Below, piece after piece: positions 37,521 through 48,579 of a DNA stretch of 64,000 bases (its first letter is position 1; each line of letters starts with the position of its first letter). Both the position numbers and the translations under genes were made by a program. This stretch comes from Lactiplantibacillus pingfangensis (GTDB taxonomy: Bacteria; Bacillota; Bacilli; Lactobacillales; Lactobacillaceae): NCBI RefSeq assembly GCF_005404945.1, contig NZ_BJDG01000002.1, forward strand, positions 62,001-126,000. Reading direction: 5' to 3'. The notes under the pieces were generated by a model that saw only the letters and a program-made list of their open reading frames with translations, had not been told where the DNA came from and made no database searches.

Positions 37521-37917
37521 GCACCACAAGGCTAATTAATGAGTGGCATGTGTTGATATAATTACATTTATATATAAACTTTGGTGTGTTAGAAAATTTC
37601 AGTTTGAAATTGGGGCTGTAGTTGTTTCGAGGCATGATTAATTATCTGAGTCAGATTTTAAAAGTCGCACTTTGATAATTTTTAGTAACTGAATTCCGGT
37701 GTAATCGAAGCGGAAAAAGTAGTTGTGGCTTTCAGATTAATCGTGATGAGGGTGGAATTTTGGGCTAATAAACCCAAGAGTGATTTTTGGTATAAAAGTT
37801 TTAAGTTTGTTCATAACTCATACGATAAAATCTTGATTCATGGTAAAATTAAACCATTATTTTACCGAAACTAATGGGGATCGTGGCGTGCTGCGATTTG
37901 ATGAAGGGGACCAGAGT
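37521..37917 (+). other. AT-rich intergenic stretch before the yfhO gene
   Basis: About 400 bases without a credible gene. A possible extended -10 (TGGTAAAAT, 37841-37849) precedes the preferred yfhO start. No other strong structure was seen. Confidence 0.5.
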
Positions 37918-40900
37918 TTGATTAAATTACGAAAAATACCGCTATGGGTGACTTACACAGTGATGTTTGTCATTATTTGCGGTTTAACGTTTAGCAGTTT
38001 ATTTTTGGCCGGTCGAACGTTGATTTGGGAAGTTGATGGGATTGCCCAGCATTTTCCAATCTTGTTAGAATTTCAAAGAATTCTACAAAGCAATCCGCTG
38101 AAGTTATTCAGTTGGTCCTGGAACTTGGGGTTAGGGGCTGACCAGTTAACCACGTTTGCTTATTATGTGGTGGGTGATCCGTTTAACTATTTGGTGGCAT
38201 TCACCTCACGGGCGCACTTGGAGTTTACTTACCAGACCTTAATTATTTTACGACTCTATTTTGCGGGGTTGGCCTTTTTAGGTTTCAGTAAGCAATTTCA
38301 TTTCAGCCGCTTGAGTCGGTTGATTGGGACTTTAACTTACACGTTTACCGCGTATACGTTTTATGTTGGCATGCACCACCCGTTCTTCATTTTGCCAATG
38401 ATCTGGTTCCCATTACTATGCTGGGCGATTGAACGGGTTCTAAAAGGCAAAAATTGGCTACCGGTGACACTCATTACGGCAATGGTCATTACGAGTAACT
38501 TTTATTTTGCCTATTTGTTAGCCTTAGGCAGCGTGATTTACGCGTTTGTCCGCTTCTGGCAACTGAAACGTGAACAGCGCTTGTCCTTGCCGTTTATGAC
38601 GCTATTTTGGCGTTTGTTGCTGGCGGTCATTTTTGGTGTGGCGATGTCTGGCGTGATCTTGGTACCAACAATCTTGTCAATGTTGCATGCAACTCGGACG
38701 AGTGTTAACTTCGCTAATGGCTTATGGACGTATCCGGTTAATTACTATATTAATTTGCCGAACCGTCTTTTGACAAATGGTGGGAGTGTGCAGTACTGGG
38801 TCACCCTAGGGTTAAGCAGCATCAGCTACTTGGGTGCACTATTTACCTTGAAACATTTCAAGCGCTATTGGACTTTAAATTGGGTCATTGTGGCCATGAT
38901 GATTGGCATATTGGTACCCGGGTTTGCGGCGTTTTTCAATGTGTTATCGACACCTTCAAACCGTTGGCTGATGATGGCAACCTTGGTCTTTGCCTTAGCC
39001 ACGATGATTTTCGTTGATGAGCTGGCTAACTTAACTGCTAGCGACTTAAAATGGTTGGCTGGCATGAGTGTTGGCCTATTAGCCATCATTTGGGTGATCA
39101 ACGGCTTATACTTAAACATTCGCAAACATGATATTGCCACTTATTTAATTTTATTAGCCCTCGTTGGCTTGTTACTAGCACGACGTTCCTTGAATTTATC
39201 GTCGCGCCAGTTTAACTGGTTGTTATTAGGCCTAGTGACCTTAAATCTTGCCAATAATGGGCTGGGCTGGATGAGTATTAATACGAATTCCAACAGTACT
39301 GAACAGATTCGTAAAGGAACCGCCATGAAATGGGTGAAAGGTTATGTTGACGGGGCACAAACTGGCTTGTCAAAGACTGGCTTTTACCGGACCGCGCTCG
39401 GGCCAAATTATTACACGATGCGTTCCGCGGAAAGTGACGTCCCGATGGTTTTAGGCACACATACCGTGGGGTCCTATTTCTCTGTTCAAAGTGGTTATGT
39501 TGGCAAGTTATCTCAGGATTTAGGCAATTCAGAGTATGCGATGAATTCACCGCTTGGCACTTTGAATCAGCGGACAACTTTTAGCAATTTCTTAGGCGTT
39601 CGCTATTTATTTGCCCGTGAGGATCAGTTGAAAGGCCAAGCCTTGCCGAGTGGTTATCAAGTTGTCAAAACCAAGCAAGGTGAACCGAAGATCTATGCGG
39701 ATAAATTTATTTATGGGTTGAGTAACCATACTGGGACCGTGTTGCTGGAGTCAAAACGAGCACTGCCATTGGTTTATACCCAAACCCAACAATTTTCGCC
39801 GAAAACCTTTGCCAAATTAGCGGCGACTGACCGCGAACAGGCCCTATTGCAAGGGGCAATGACGACAACTAAGGCTAAAGGGGTCAAAACAGTTACCCCG
39901 AAGGCTAAGAGCGAGAACGTTGATTACACCGTGCAACTGGACGATACGACCATGTTGGATTCAACTGACAAAGTGATCATTTATCGAAACCAGCATGCCA
40001 CCGGTAGTTCGAACAATGTGTTAAGCAAACTGCCTGCAGATACGATTATTTTGACCCCCGAGCAGCGAGAAAGCTTAACGCCTGCAACTGGGATGACGAA
40101 ACCGTCACAACACTTATTAAATTTAATCGCGGCGAATGAGGAGATCTTCAACGAAGACGCCGAAATTAATAAAAATGGTCTCAAACAAATGACCAGTGAT
40201 ATTCAGGGTAATCAATTACCTTATAATTTAACGATTACCCAGCCTAAAAAGTATCGGAATACTGAATTATATTTGGTGCTTGATGGGATTAGTTACAATA
40301 ATTCGTCGATTAAATACGCCATGACGACTGGTAATCGCAATGCCGTGTTTGCAAATCGACCGAATACGAAGATTGATAAGTTGAACCGGTTGCGTGATGG
40401 CTTGAAGGGCAATCTAAGTGCCAGTGGGTACAGTTTGACTGCGCAAACGACGGATAACTTAGCGACCTTTAACCAACTTGGCACGACCAACATGTCTGAC
40501 TATGAAGCACGAACCTCGGCAGTAATTAATCTTGGCTATAGCAAACATGCGCGTGAAAAGATTGTTTTAAACTTTACTCAGGTTCGTGATTTGACCTTCA
40601 AGTCGGCAAAATTAGTGGCAGTGCCTTTCGGAAAGTCTTACACGGCTCAAACGACCAAGCTGCAAAAACAAGGTTTGAAAAATATGCAGGTCACGGCCAA
40701 CCAAGTGACCGGGACGACAACGAACAGTCAGGCGAGTGTCTTGACGACCAGTATTCCGTATTCAACTGGTTGGCAATTACAAGTTGACGGTAAATCTGTG
40801 AAAACGCAAGTTGTTAATGATGCGTTTGTCGGCGCGCGCTTATCTGCTGGCAAACACAGGATTAAGTTGCGTTATACCACGCCAGGCCTAAAATTAGGAA

Positions 40901-40989
40901 CTTGGTTAGCTGCAGCGAGCTGGATAATTGTACTTGTGCTAGCGGGCTGGTTTGGCTGGCGTCATTTGAAGTCAAAACGTCAAAGTTAA
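37918..40989 (+). CDS. yfhO: YfhO family multi-pass membrane protein (GT-C-like)
   Basis: 1023 residues from TTG 37918, which has GAAGGGGA 7 bases upstream; an in-frame ATG at 37840 (1049 aa) lacks a ribosome binding site and overlaps a likely -10. About a dozen membrane helices fill the first 470 residues, including the early loop AGRTLIWEVDGIAQHFP with the D typical of GT-C enzymes; a large extracellular region follows and a last helix lies near the C-terminus before RHLKSKRQS. YfhO proteins glycosylate lipoteichoic acid in some Firmicutes; that role is inferred. Monocistronic. Confidence 0.88.
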   Translation: MIKLRKIPLWVTYTVMFVIICGLTFSSLFLAGRTLIWEVDGIAQHFPILLEFQRILQSNPLKLFSWSWNLGLGADQLTTFAYYVVGDPFNYLVAFTSRAHLEFTYQTLIILRLYFAGLAFLGFSKQFHFSRLSRLIGTLTYTFTAYTFYVGMHHPFFILPMIWFPLLCWAIERVLKGKNWLPVTLITAMVITSNFYFAYLLALGSVIYAFVRFWQLKREQRLSLPFMTLFWRLLLAVIFGVAMSGVILVPTILSMLHATRTSVNFANGLWTYPVNYYINLPNRLLTNGGSVQYWVTLGLSSISYLGALFTLKHFKRYWTLNWVIVAMMIGILVPGFAAFFNVLSTPSNRWLMMATLVFALATMIFVDELANLTASDLKWLAGMSVGLLAIIWVINGLYLNIRKHDIATYLILLALVGLLLARRSLNLSSRQFNWLLLGLVTLNLANNGLGWMSINTNSNSTEQIRKGTAMKWVKGYVDGAQTGLSKTGFYRTALGPNYYTMRSAESDVPMVLGTHTVGSYFSVQSGYVGKLSQDLGNSEYAMNSPLGTLNQRTTFSNFLGVRYLFAREDQLKGQALPSGYQVVKTKQGEPKIYADKFIYGLSNHTGTVLLESKRALPLVYTQTQQFSPKTFAKLAATDREQALLQGAMTTTKAKGVKTVTPKAKSENVDYTVQLDDTTMLDSTDKVIIYRNQHATGSSNNVLSKLPADTIILTPEQRESLTPATGMTKPSQHLLNLIAANEEIFNEDAEINKNGLKQMTSDIQGNQLPYNLTITQPKKYRNTELYLVLDGISYNNSSIKYAMTTGNRNAVFANRPNTKIDKLNRLRDGLKGNLSASGYSLTAQTTDNLATFNQLGTTNMSDYEARTSAVINLGYSKHAREKIVLNFTQVRDLTFKSAKLVAVPFGKSYTAQTTKLQKQGLKNMQVTANQVTGTTTNSQASVLTTSIPYSTGWQLQVDGKSVKTQVVNDAFVGARLSAGKHRIKLRYTTPGLKLGTWLAAASWIIVLVLAGWFGWRHLKSKRQS

Positions 40990-41019
40990 GCTAAGTCAAC
41001 TTAAAAGCAGTCTAAAAAA

Positions 41020-41078
41020 ATAACGACTGACCCGTGCCTGAGAATGAACTCAGGTCTGGGTCAATCGTTTTTTTTTAT
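41020..41078. terminator. Strong terminator between converging yfhO and the unknown gene
   Basis: Nested ACGACTGACCC/GGGTCAATCGT and CCTGAG/CTCAGG stems, preceded by A-run and followed by nine T; suitable for both directions. Confidence 0.85.
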
Positions 41079-41100
41079 CACTACGCGGGTTGAAAAGCCG

Positions 41101-41616
41101 TTATTTGGTTGCGAGTTGAATTAAATGCGTTGGCACGGTGACGGGCGTTTTAAATTTGGCCCATTCACTGTCGGCGACTAACATGACCAGCGGTGTACTT
41201 GTCGTGGTGAGCCAAGTTTTCCTTGGTGCGACGGGGGTTAACGCTTCGGTGATGTCGGCATTAACGTCGGCTTCGGTGATTTGCCACAAACGGTGGGTCA
41301 CGCCGGCTGGATCAGTCACTTCCAAGGCTTTTGGAAAGTGCCCAACCCAATCGTCAATCAACATTTCAATGACCGGTTGTTTGGGGTAGAGCACTGTATT
41401 GATGTCAGCGGGGACCATCGTGGAAACGGTCTGATTTTCAGGCCAACGGGCGATTAAGCGCCATTGATGGATACCGTTTTGGGTTAATTCATACCAATAA
41501 TAACTATTACCGGTCTGAACGTGTTCGTCTTCGGTTGACCAAGTTGGGTCGTTGGTTTCAAGTTTAGTTAAACCGTCTGCATTTGGTAAGACGGCGGTAA
41601 AGGGTTTTAGCTGCAA
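41101..41616 (-). CDS. Unrecognised protein, 171 aa
   Basis: Not recognised. TTG at 41616 is preferred because GGAGG lies 7 bases before it on the minus strand; the frame continues upstream another 31 codons without such a site. The product is soluble: no signal peptide or long hydrophobic helix. It has many Trp residues and a Thr/Pro-rich end. It lies on the opposite strand between yfhO and ruvA, back to back with ruvA over about 160 bases. Codon use looks like its neighbours, so it is probably an old lineage-specific gene. Confidence 0.65.
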   Translation of the reverse strand: MQLKPFTAVLPNADGLTKLETNDPTWSTEDEHVQTGNSYYWYELTQNGIHQWRLIARWPENQTVSTMVPADINTVLYPKQPVIEMLIDDWVGHFPKALEVTDPAGVTHRLWQITEADVNADITEALTPVAPRKTWLTTTSTPLVMLVADSEWAKFKTPVTVPTHLIQLATK

Positions 41617-41741
41617 AATTGCACCTCCATTGGCTTTGAGCATAGCATGTTCGGGGCCATTTGAGCAAGTGACGCCATCGGCATAAAATCGTCGGGCGAA
41701 AGCTATCAAGCAAGGTGTGGAATGTGGTACAATTTAGCAAG

Positions 41742-41755
41742 CAAACATACGTTTT
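41742..41755. promoter_or_regulatory. LexA-type box overlapping the ruvAB promoter
   Basis: CAAACATACGTTTT matches the CGAAC-N4-GTTCG pattern with end changes and sits just after the likely -10 TACAAT (41728-41733), a repressing position. Confidence 0.6.
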
Positions 41756-41774
41756 ATTAAAGGAGTCTTTGACC

Positions 41775-42383
41775 GTGTATGAATATTTTCTAGGCCAGAT
41801 TACCGATGTGACCCCCAGCTTCGTTGTCATTGAAGTGGCGGGCATCGGTTATAAAGTATTAACGGCCAACCCTTATCGTTATGAAGTCGGCGCGGATGCT
41901 GTCAAAATGTTCATCCATCAGGCCGTCAGCGACAATGGCATGTCACTATTTGGTTTTTATGATGCCGACGAAAAGGCGTTATTCGAGAAATTGTTAAATG
42001 TTTCCGGGATTGGTCCGAAGTCAGCTTTGGCAATTCTGGCAAATAATGATCACGCCGGGCTAATTCAGGCGATCAATCAAGGGAATGCGACGTACTTAAC
42101 GAGTTTTCCCGGGGTTGGTAAAAAAACGGCGCAACAGATTGTTTTGGATTTAAAAGATAAATTAACTGATTTAAATGGTGCAGTGGCGGGTCAAACGGCA
42201 TTGGAAATGCCAACAGACCCAGCCGAAGGGGCTCTGGCCGATGCTTTAGCCGCGTTGGAAGCCCTGGGCTATTCGGCCCGTGAAATTAAGAAGATTACGA
42301 AACAATTGGAAGCCTTCAGTCAAGGCCAGTCAGTCGATACGAATGGCTTGTTAAGTGAAGGCTTGCGGTTATTGACTAAGTAG
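41775..42383 (+). CDS. ruvA: Holliday junction DNA helicase subunit RuvA
   Basis: 202 residues from GTG 41775, 9 bases after AAAGGAG (MYEYFLGQITDVTPSFVVIEVAGIGYKV). OB domain, then two helix-hairpin-helix motifs (LLNVSGIGPKSALAIL and LTSFPGVGKKTAQQIVLDLKDKL), and the C-terminal three-helix domain that binds RuvB. Tetramers hold the Holliday junction for branch migration. Co-transcribed with ruvB 12 bases on. Confidence 0.96.
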   Translation: MYEYFLGQITDVTPSFVVIEVAGIGYKVLTANPYRYEVGADAVKMFIHQAVSDNGMSLFGFYDADEKALFEKLLNVSGIGPKSALAILANNDHAGLIQAINQGNATYLTSFPGVGKKTAQQIVLDLKDKLTDLNGAVAGQTALEMPTDPAEGALADALAALEALGYSAREIKKITKQLEAFSQGQSVDTNGLLSEGLRLLTK

Positions 42384-42395
42384 GAGGGATTAAGC

Positions 42396-43406
42396 TTGGA
42401 CGACGACAACTTATTATCTGGAGACAACGTGGATGCCGCAGAAGCGTCGATTGAGACGTCGCTACGTCCGCAGCTGTTGGCCCAGTATATTGGTCAAGAT
42501 CGGGTTAAACATGAACTCAGTGTGTATATCGAAGCGGCACGTAAGCGAGAAGAGTCGCTAGATCATGTCTTACTCTTTGGGCCGCCAGGGTTAGGGAAAA
42601 CGACGCTAGCCATGGTGATTGCCAATGAGATGCAAGTTCATATTCGGACGACGAGTGGCCCGGCCATTGAAAAGCCCGGTGATTTAGTGGCGCTCTTGAA
42701 TGAATTGGAGCCTGGTGATATCTTATTCATTGATGAAATTCACCGGTTGCCTAAAATTGTCGAAGAAATGCTCTATTCGGCGATGGAAGATTTTTATGTG
42801 GATATTGTGGTTGGTCAAGGGCCGACTGCGCATCCCGTTCATTTTCCGTTGCCGCCATTTACTTTAATCGGGGCGACCACGCGAGCCGGGATGCTGTCGG
42901 CCCCATTACGGGATCGTTTCGGGATTGTTGAACATATGGAATATTACCAAGTTAGTGATTTGGAAGATATTGTGAAACGTACGGCGGAGATCTTTCAGAC
43001 GCCGATTAAACCATCTGGTGCTCACGAAATTGCGCGGCGGTCGCGGGGCACGCCACGGATCGCCAACCGGTTATTTAAACGGATTCGTGACTTTGCGGAA
43101 GTGGCCGATAAAGACGCCATTGATGAAGCTATCGTTAGCCGTTCACTGACCTATTTGCGGGTGGATGAGGCTGGCTTGGACGAAACCGATAACAAGCTTT
43201 TACGCACCATGCTAGAATATTATGATGGTGGTCCGGTTGGTTTGGCAACGATTGCGGCTAATATCGGTGAAGAAACGGATACGATTGCCGAAGTGGTTGA
43301 GCCTTACTTATTACAGATTGGGTTCTTGAAACGGACGCAACGTGGACGCGTCGTTACCTTAAAAGGTTATCAACATTTGGGTTTTCCATACCCAGATACT
43401 AAATAA
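42396..43406 (+). CDS. ruvB: Holliday junction DNA helicase subunit RuvB
   Basis: 336 residues from TTG 42396 behind GGAGGG. AAA+ motor: Walker [10 protein letters not shown] near 63-71, Walker B FIDEIHRL, sensor 1 GATTRAG, arginine finger region APLRDRFG, and a C-terminal winged helix. Drives branch migration with RuvA. Followed closely by queA and tgt, the typical ruvAB-queA-tgt-yajC order. Confidence 0.97.
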   Translation: MDDDNLLSGDNVDAAEASIETSLRPQLLAQYIGQDRVKHELSVYIEAARKREESLDHVLLFGPPGLGKTTLAMVIANEMQVHIRTTSGPAIEKPGDLVALLNELEPGDILFIDEIHRLPKIVEEMLYSAMEDFYVDIVVGQGPTAHPVHFPLPPFTLIGATTRAGMLSAPLRDRFGIVEHMEYYQVSDLEDIVKRTAEIFQTPIKPSGAHEIARRSRGTPRIANRLFKRIRDFAEVADKDAIDEAIVSRSLTYLRVDEAGLDETDNKLLRTMLEYYDGGPVGLATIAANIGEETDTIAEVVEPYLLQIGFLKRTQRGRVVTLKGYQHLGFPYPDTK

Positions 43407-43426
43407 ATAGATTAGAGGTCACAGCA

Positions 43427-44461
43427 ATGAGCTTAACGCTTGAAGATTTTGATTACGAGTTACCACACGAATTAATTGCCCAAACACCAATTAAACAACG
43501 AGATACATCACGATTATTAGAGTTAGATCGTCAAACTGGTGAGATGCAAGATAAGCATTTCTATGACATTATTGATCAATTAAATCCCGGTGACGCGGTC
43601 GTCATGAACAACTCGCGGGTAATGCCCGCCCGGTTATATGGCGTTAAGCCAGAAACTGGCGGTCACGCTGAAGTTTTGTTGTTACACAATACGGAAGGTG
43701 ACGAATGGGAGACCTTGATGAAGCCGGCTAAGCGTGCCAAAGTTGGGACTGTGATCTCATTTGGTGATGGCAAGTTGACGGCCACGGTCACGGCTGAAAA
43801 AGAAGATGGGATTCGGATGATCGAATTCCACTATGACGGTATTTTCATGGAAATTCTTGAAAGCTTGGGCGAAACGCCGTTACCACCTTATATTAAGGAA
43901 AAACTGGATGATCCCGATCGTTACCAAACCGTCTACGCCAAGGAAAATGGTTCGGCGGCGGCCCCAACTGCTGGCTTACATTGGACCAAGGATTTATTGC
44001 AAAAGGTTCAAGACAAAGGCGTCAAGCTCGTTTATTTGACCTTACATGTTGGACTAGGGACGTTCCGACCGGTTGAAGAAGATAATATTGAAGACCATAA
44101 GATGCACAGTGAATTCTACCGCTTGGACGAAGACGCCGCTAAGACGTTGAATGAAGTCCGGGCCAATGGTGGTCGGATCATCGCCACCGGGACGACGTCG
44201 ATTCGGACCCTTGAAACGGTTGGAACGAAGTTTGATGGTGAAATTAAGCCTGATTCTGGTTGGACCGATATCTTTATTAAACCCGGCTATCAATGGAAAG
44301 TCGTTGATGCCTTTATTACGAATTTCCATTTACCAAAATCAACGTTGGTCATGCTAGTGGCCGCCTTTACCGGTCGCGATATGATCTTGAATGCCTATCA
44401 ACATGCGATTGATGAAAAGTATCGTTTCTTCAGTTTTGGGGACGCGATGTTTATTCACTAG
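43427..44461 (+). CDS. queA: S-adenosylmethionine:tRNA ribosyltransferase-isomerase QueA
   Basis: 344 residues, standard. Converts 7-aminomethyl-7-deazaguanine in tRNA to epoxyqueuosine using the ribosyl part of SAM. Signatures [52 protein letters not shown] and the C-terminal [20 protein letters not shown] 9 bases upstream. Acts after Tgt, encoded next. Confidence 0.97.
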   Translation: MSLTLEDFDYELPHELIAQTPIKQRDTSRLLELDRQTGEMQDKHFYDIIDQLNPGDAVVMNNSRVMPARLYGVKPETGGHAEVLLLHNTEGDEWETLMKPAKRAKVGTVISFGDGKLTATVTAEKEDGIRMIEFHYDGIFMEILESLGETPLPPYIKEKLDDPDRYQTVYAKENGSAAAPTAGLHWTKDLLQKVQDKGVKLVYLTLHVGLGTFRPVEEDNIEDHKMHSEFYRLDEDAAKTLNEVRANGGRIIATGTTSIRTLETVGTKFDGEIKPDSGWTDIFIKPGYQWKVVDAFITNFHLPKSTLVMLVAAFTGRDMILNAYQHAIDEKYRFFSFGDAMFIH

Positions 44462-44499
44462 TTTGCGAGACTTGAAACAAAAAAATGATAATTTTTGAC

Positions 44500-44536
44500 C
44501 AAAAACGTCGGCGTGGTTACGTTGACGTTTTTTTAG
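44500..44536 (+). terminator. Terminator of the ruvAB-queA unit
   Basis: AAAACGTC...GACGTTTT hairpin with T-run, 40 bases after queA. Confidence 0.7.
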
Positions 44537-44567
44537 TGGCTCAGCTGAGGAGAGTCTTAGCCAGTGA

Positions 44568-45785
<1,218 letters not shown>

Positions 45786-45857
45786 GGATACTAGTAATTT
45801 ATAGCGTAATTTGTTAAAGTTAAAGATAGTCAAACATAGATTAGGAGCGATACTTAT

Positions 45858-46271
45858 ATGGGTCAACTAACATCAGTTCTCTTTATCGTGGTCATGTTCG
45901 CGTTCTTATACTTCTTCATGATCCGTCCACAGAGAAAACAACAACAACAACATCAACAAATGCTTAGCAAAATCAAGCGCGGTGACAAAGTCGCAACTAT
46001 CGGTCGTTTACACGGGGTTGTCGACGAAGTCAATGAAGCTGAAAAGACTGTCACATTAGACTGTGACGGTATTTTCTTAGTCTTTGATTTAAGCGCAATC
46101 GCCAAGATTGCACCTAAAGCTGATGACGCTAAAGCGACCGATACTAAGGCCGTTGAAGCAGGTAAGGCTGCCGATGATTCAGCAGATACCGAAGAAAGTC
46201 ATATTGACTCTGCAGCTAGCAACGTCGATAGTAGTGCTGATAGTGCTGCCGACGATTCAGAAGCTAAATAA
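45858..46271 (+). CDS. yajC: Preprotein translocase accessory subunit YajC, with acidic C-terminal tail
   Basis: 137 residues. One membrane helix (about 5-22) with the hallmark FFMIRPQRKQQQQ, then the small YajC domain (GDKVATIGRLHGVVDEVNEAEKTVTLDCDG). From about residue 88 the protein becomes an Asp/Ala/Ser-rich tail of near 50 residues (ADDSADTEESHIDSAA...), longer than in E. coli (110 aa). Part of the Sec holocomplex. A terminator follows at 46281. Confidence 0.93.
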   Translation: MGQLTSVLFIVVMFAFLYFFMIRPQRKQQQQHQQMLSKIKRGDKVATIGRLHGVVDEVNEAEKTVTLDCDGIFLVFDLSAIAKIAPKADDAKATDTKAVEAGKAADDSADTEESHIDSAASNVDSSADSAADDSEAK

Positions 46272-46280
46272 GTTTATTTT

Positions 46281-46316
46281 AGAACGTCTGACCTTAGTTG
46301 GTTGGGCGTTTTTTTA
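46281..46316 (+). terminator. Terminator of yajC
   Basis: AACGTCTGACC/GGTTGGGCGTT hairpin followed by seven T. Confidence 0.8.
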
Positions 46317-46347
46317 TTGATTGATGAGTGTCGTACGAATTGCCTAA

Positions 46348-46369
46348 CAAACGTCTGTTCGTGTATAAT
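46348..46369 (+). promoter_or_regulatory. dinB promoter with LexA/Cheo box
   Basis: CAAACGTCTGTTCG (46348-46361) ends 2 bases before TATAAT (46364-46369). The box fills the promoter spacer, so a bound repressor would exclude polymerase. Confidence 0.75.
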
Positions 46370-46393
46370 GAAAGACACGAAGGGGAGGATTAG

Positions 46394-47530
46394 ATGGCAC
46401 AATCACTAATCGAATCACCAATCAATATCAATACTAGTCGCAAAATTATTCATGTTGATATGGATGCCTTTTATGCGTCGATTGAAGAACGTGAACACCC
46501 GGCGTACAAGACGCAACCGTTAGTCGTTGCCCATGATCCCCGTAAGACTGGCGGTCGTGGCGTGGTGACCACGGCCAATTATGTGGCGCGGCAATACGGG
46601 GTCCACTCGGCGATGCCGGCCGCGAAAGCACTGGAACTTTGCCCGCAGGCGGTTTTTAAGACGCCCAACTTTCCGTTGTATCGACAAGTCTCGGATCAGA
46701 TTCACGAGATTTTTCACGAGTATACCGACAAGATTGAGCCGATTGCGTTTGATGAAGCCTATTTAGATGTGACTGAAAATAAGCCCCAGATTCACAGTGC
46801 GGTTGAACTCGCACATCAGTTGCAACGTGAAATCTGGACTAAGACGCACCTGACTTGTTCGACGGGGATTTCGTATAATAAATTCATTGCGAAGCTCGCC
46901 TCGGATTATCGCAAACCAGCTGGGGTGACGATTGTGTTGCCACAAGACGCGGAACCGTTTCTCTTACGTGAACCGATTGAAAAATTTCGCGGTGTGGGTA
47001 AGAAGACGGTCCCAAAGATGCACGACTTGGGCATCAATACGGGCTATGAGTTATTACAGCAAACTGAAATGTCGCTGATTCAACACTTTGGTAAACTCGG
47101 CTATATCTTGTATCGGCGGGTCCGCGGCAGTGATGATCGGCCAGTCGAATATTTGCGTGAGCGTAAGTCAATTGGTAAGGAGCGGACTTTTGGCCCATTT
47201 CTAGGTTCCAGTGACCAAGTCTCAGCACACCTCAAGGCATTAGCTGAGATGGTGAGTGAAACGATGCAATCCCATCAGCGACATGGCAAGACAATCGTGT
47301 TAAAGTTGCGTTATGGCGATTTTGTGACGATTACGAAACGGCGAACTTTTCCAGAATTTTTGCCCAATGACGCGGAGACTTATTATCGTTACGCTGAAGA
47401 GATTTTTGAAGAAGTCGTGGATCATCACTTTGATTCTGGTATTCGATTACTCGGTATTACGATGACGGGATTGGCACCATTGGCGTTTGAAAACATCAGT
47501 TTGCCACTATATCCCAATGAACGTGATTAA
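46394..47530 (+). CDS. dinB: DNA polymerase IV (Y family)
   Basis: 378 residues. Catalytic metal ligands in [14 protein letters not shown] near the N-terminus and FDEAYLDVT near 120; fingers motif PLVVAH; HhH-like thumb segment [16 protein letters not shown]; little-finger domain to about 360; a short tail ending near YPNERD. Error-prone lesion bypass. GGGGAGG before the ATG. SOS control is predicted from the box overlapping its promoter. Confidence 0.95.
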   Translation: MAQSLIESPININTSRKIIHVDMDAFYASIEEREHPAYKTQPLVVAHDPRKTGGRGVVTTANYVARQYGVHSAMPAAKALELCPQAVFKTPNFPLYRQVSDQIHEIFHEYTDKIEPIAFDEAYLDVTENKPQIHSAVELAHQLQREIWTKTHLTCSTGISYNKFIAKLASDYRKPAGVTIVLPQDAEPFLLREPIEKFRGVGKKTVPKMHDLGINTGYELLQQTEMSLIQHFGKLGYILYRRVRGSDDRPVEYLRERKSIGKERTFGPFLGSSDQVSAHLKALAEMVSETMQSHQRHGKTIVLKLRYGDFVTITKRRTFPEFLPNDAETYYRYAEEIFEEVVDHHFDSGIRLLGITMTGLAPLAFENISLPLYPNERD

Positions 47531-47536
47531 ATTCAT

Positions 47537-47565
47537 TTGGCGTCAGCGCAATTGTTCGGTATACT
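47537..47565 (+). promoter_or_regulatory. Promoter of the NrnA-like gene
   Basis: TTGGCG (47537-47542), 17 bases, TATACT (47560-47565). Confidence 0.6.
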
Positions 47566-47620
47566 AAAGTACTGTGCCGAATTGCGACCACCAGCAAATC
47601 AGGAAGAGGAAGGATCACTT

Positions 47621-48577
47621 ATGACCGTCCAAACAGAAATTTTAACTTTAATTAAATCAGCAAAAACAATTATTATTCAGCGGCATCAACGCCCAGATCC
47701 AGATGCAATCGGGAGTCAGCTTGGTCTGGCCGACATCATTAAGACCAGTTTTCCAGCTAAACGCGTGCTGACACCTGGTAAACAGTATCATGGTTTTGAT
47801 TGGCTTGGCCAAATGGATGAGGTGACCGAGGAAGATTACCAGGATGCGTTAGTTTTGGTGCTAGATACGGCTAATCAACCACGTGTTGACGGTGAACTTT
47901 ACAATACTGGCAAGACACTCGTTAAAATTGATCATCATCCTAATGATGATGCGTTTGGTGACCCACAATGGGTGGACGTGGATGCTTCCAGTACGAGTGA
48001 ACTTATTTATGACTTTTATGCTGCCAATTCTGAGGACTTAACGTTAACCGCCAACGCGGCCCGGTTACTTTATGCAGGTATTGTTGGGGATACCGGCCGT
48101 TTTCTGTATTCGGCAACGAAGCCAAGTACGATGCGTGCTGCCGCAGCCTTAATGGAAGCTGGTGCGGATGCGACGGTGGTGAATCGGATTGAAGACACGA
48201 TTACCCTGCCAGTAGCCCGGCTATCTGCCTATGTGTATGAACATCTGACACAGTTGGATTCGGGTGCGGCCTATGTGATTTTGACTAACGAGATCATGGA
48301 CTCATTTGAAATTGGTGATGCGAGCACGGCTGGGGTGGTCCCATTGCCTGGCCGAATTGATACCGTTGAAGCTTGGGCAATCTTCGTTCAGCAAAAAGAA
48401 GGCGACTTCCGAATTCGGTTACGGTCAAAAGGGCCGGCCATTAATGAGTTAGCTAAATTGCATGATGGTGGTGGTCATCCGATGGCCAGTGGCGCCAAGG
48501 CGGCAGACCAACAAGAAATTGAGCAAGTTGTTCGTGAACTCGACCAAGTTGCTCGTCAATATAAGAAAGAGGTTTAA
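47621..48577 (+). CDS. DHH/DHHA1 phosphoesterase (NrnA/YtqI type)
   Basis: 318 residues from ATG 47621 behind GAGGAAGGA. DHH motifs QRHQRPDPDAIGSQ (I), LVLDTANQPRVDG (II), KIDHHPNDD (III) and GDTGRF (IV), then DHHA1 with GGGHPMASGA near the end. Family members degrade nanoRNA, pAp and sometimes cyclic-dinucleotide products. Next gene (helicase) begins 2 bases after its stop, suggesting a joint role in RNA turnover. Confidence 0.93.
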   Translation: MTVQTEILTLIKSAKTIIIQRHQRPDPDAIGSQLGLADIIKTSFPAKRVLTPGKQYHGFDWLGQMDEVTEEDYQDALVLVLDTANQPRVDGELYNTGKTLVKIDHHPNDDAFGDPQWVDVDASSTSELIYDFYAANSEDLTLTANAARLLYAGIVGDTGRFLYSATKPSTMRAAAALMEAGADATVVNRIEDTITLPVARLSAYVYEHLTQLDSGAAYVILTNEIMDSFEIGDASTAGVVPLPGRIDTVEAWAIFVQQKEGDFRIRLRSKGPAINELAKLHDGGGHPMASGAKAADQQEIEQVVRELDQVARQYKKEV

Positions 48578-48579
48578 CT

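Noticed and set aside
37840-37917. ATG 37840 as start of the yfhO gene
   Set aside because: There is no ribosome binding site before it and it overlaps a likely -10; TTG 37918 has GAAGGGGA at proper spacing. Not fully excluded.
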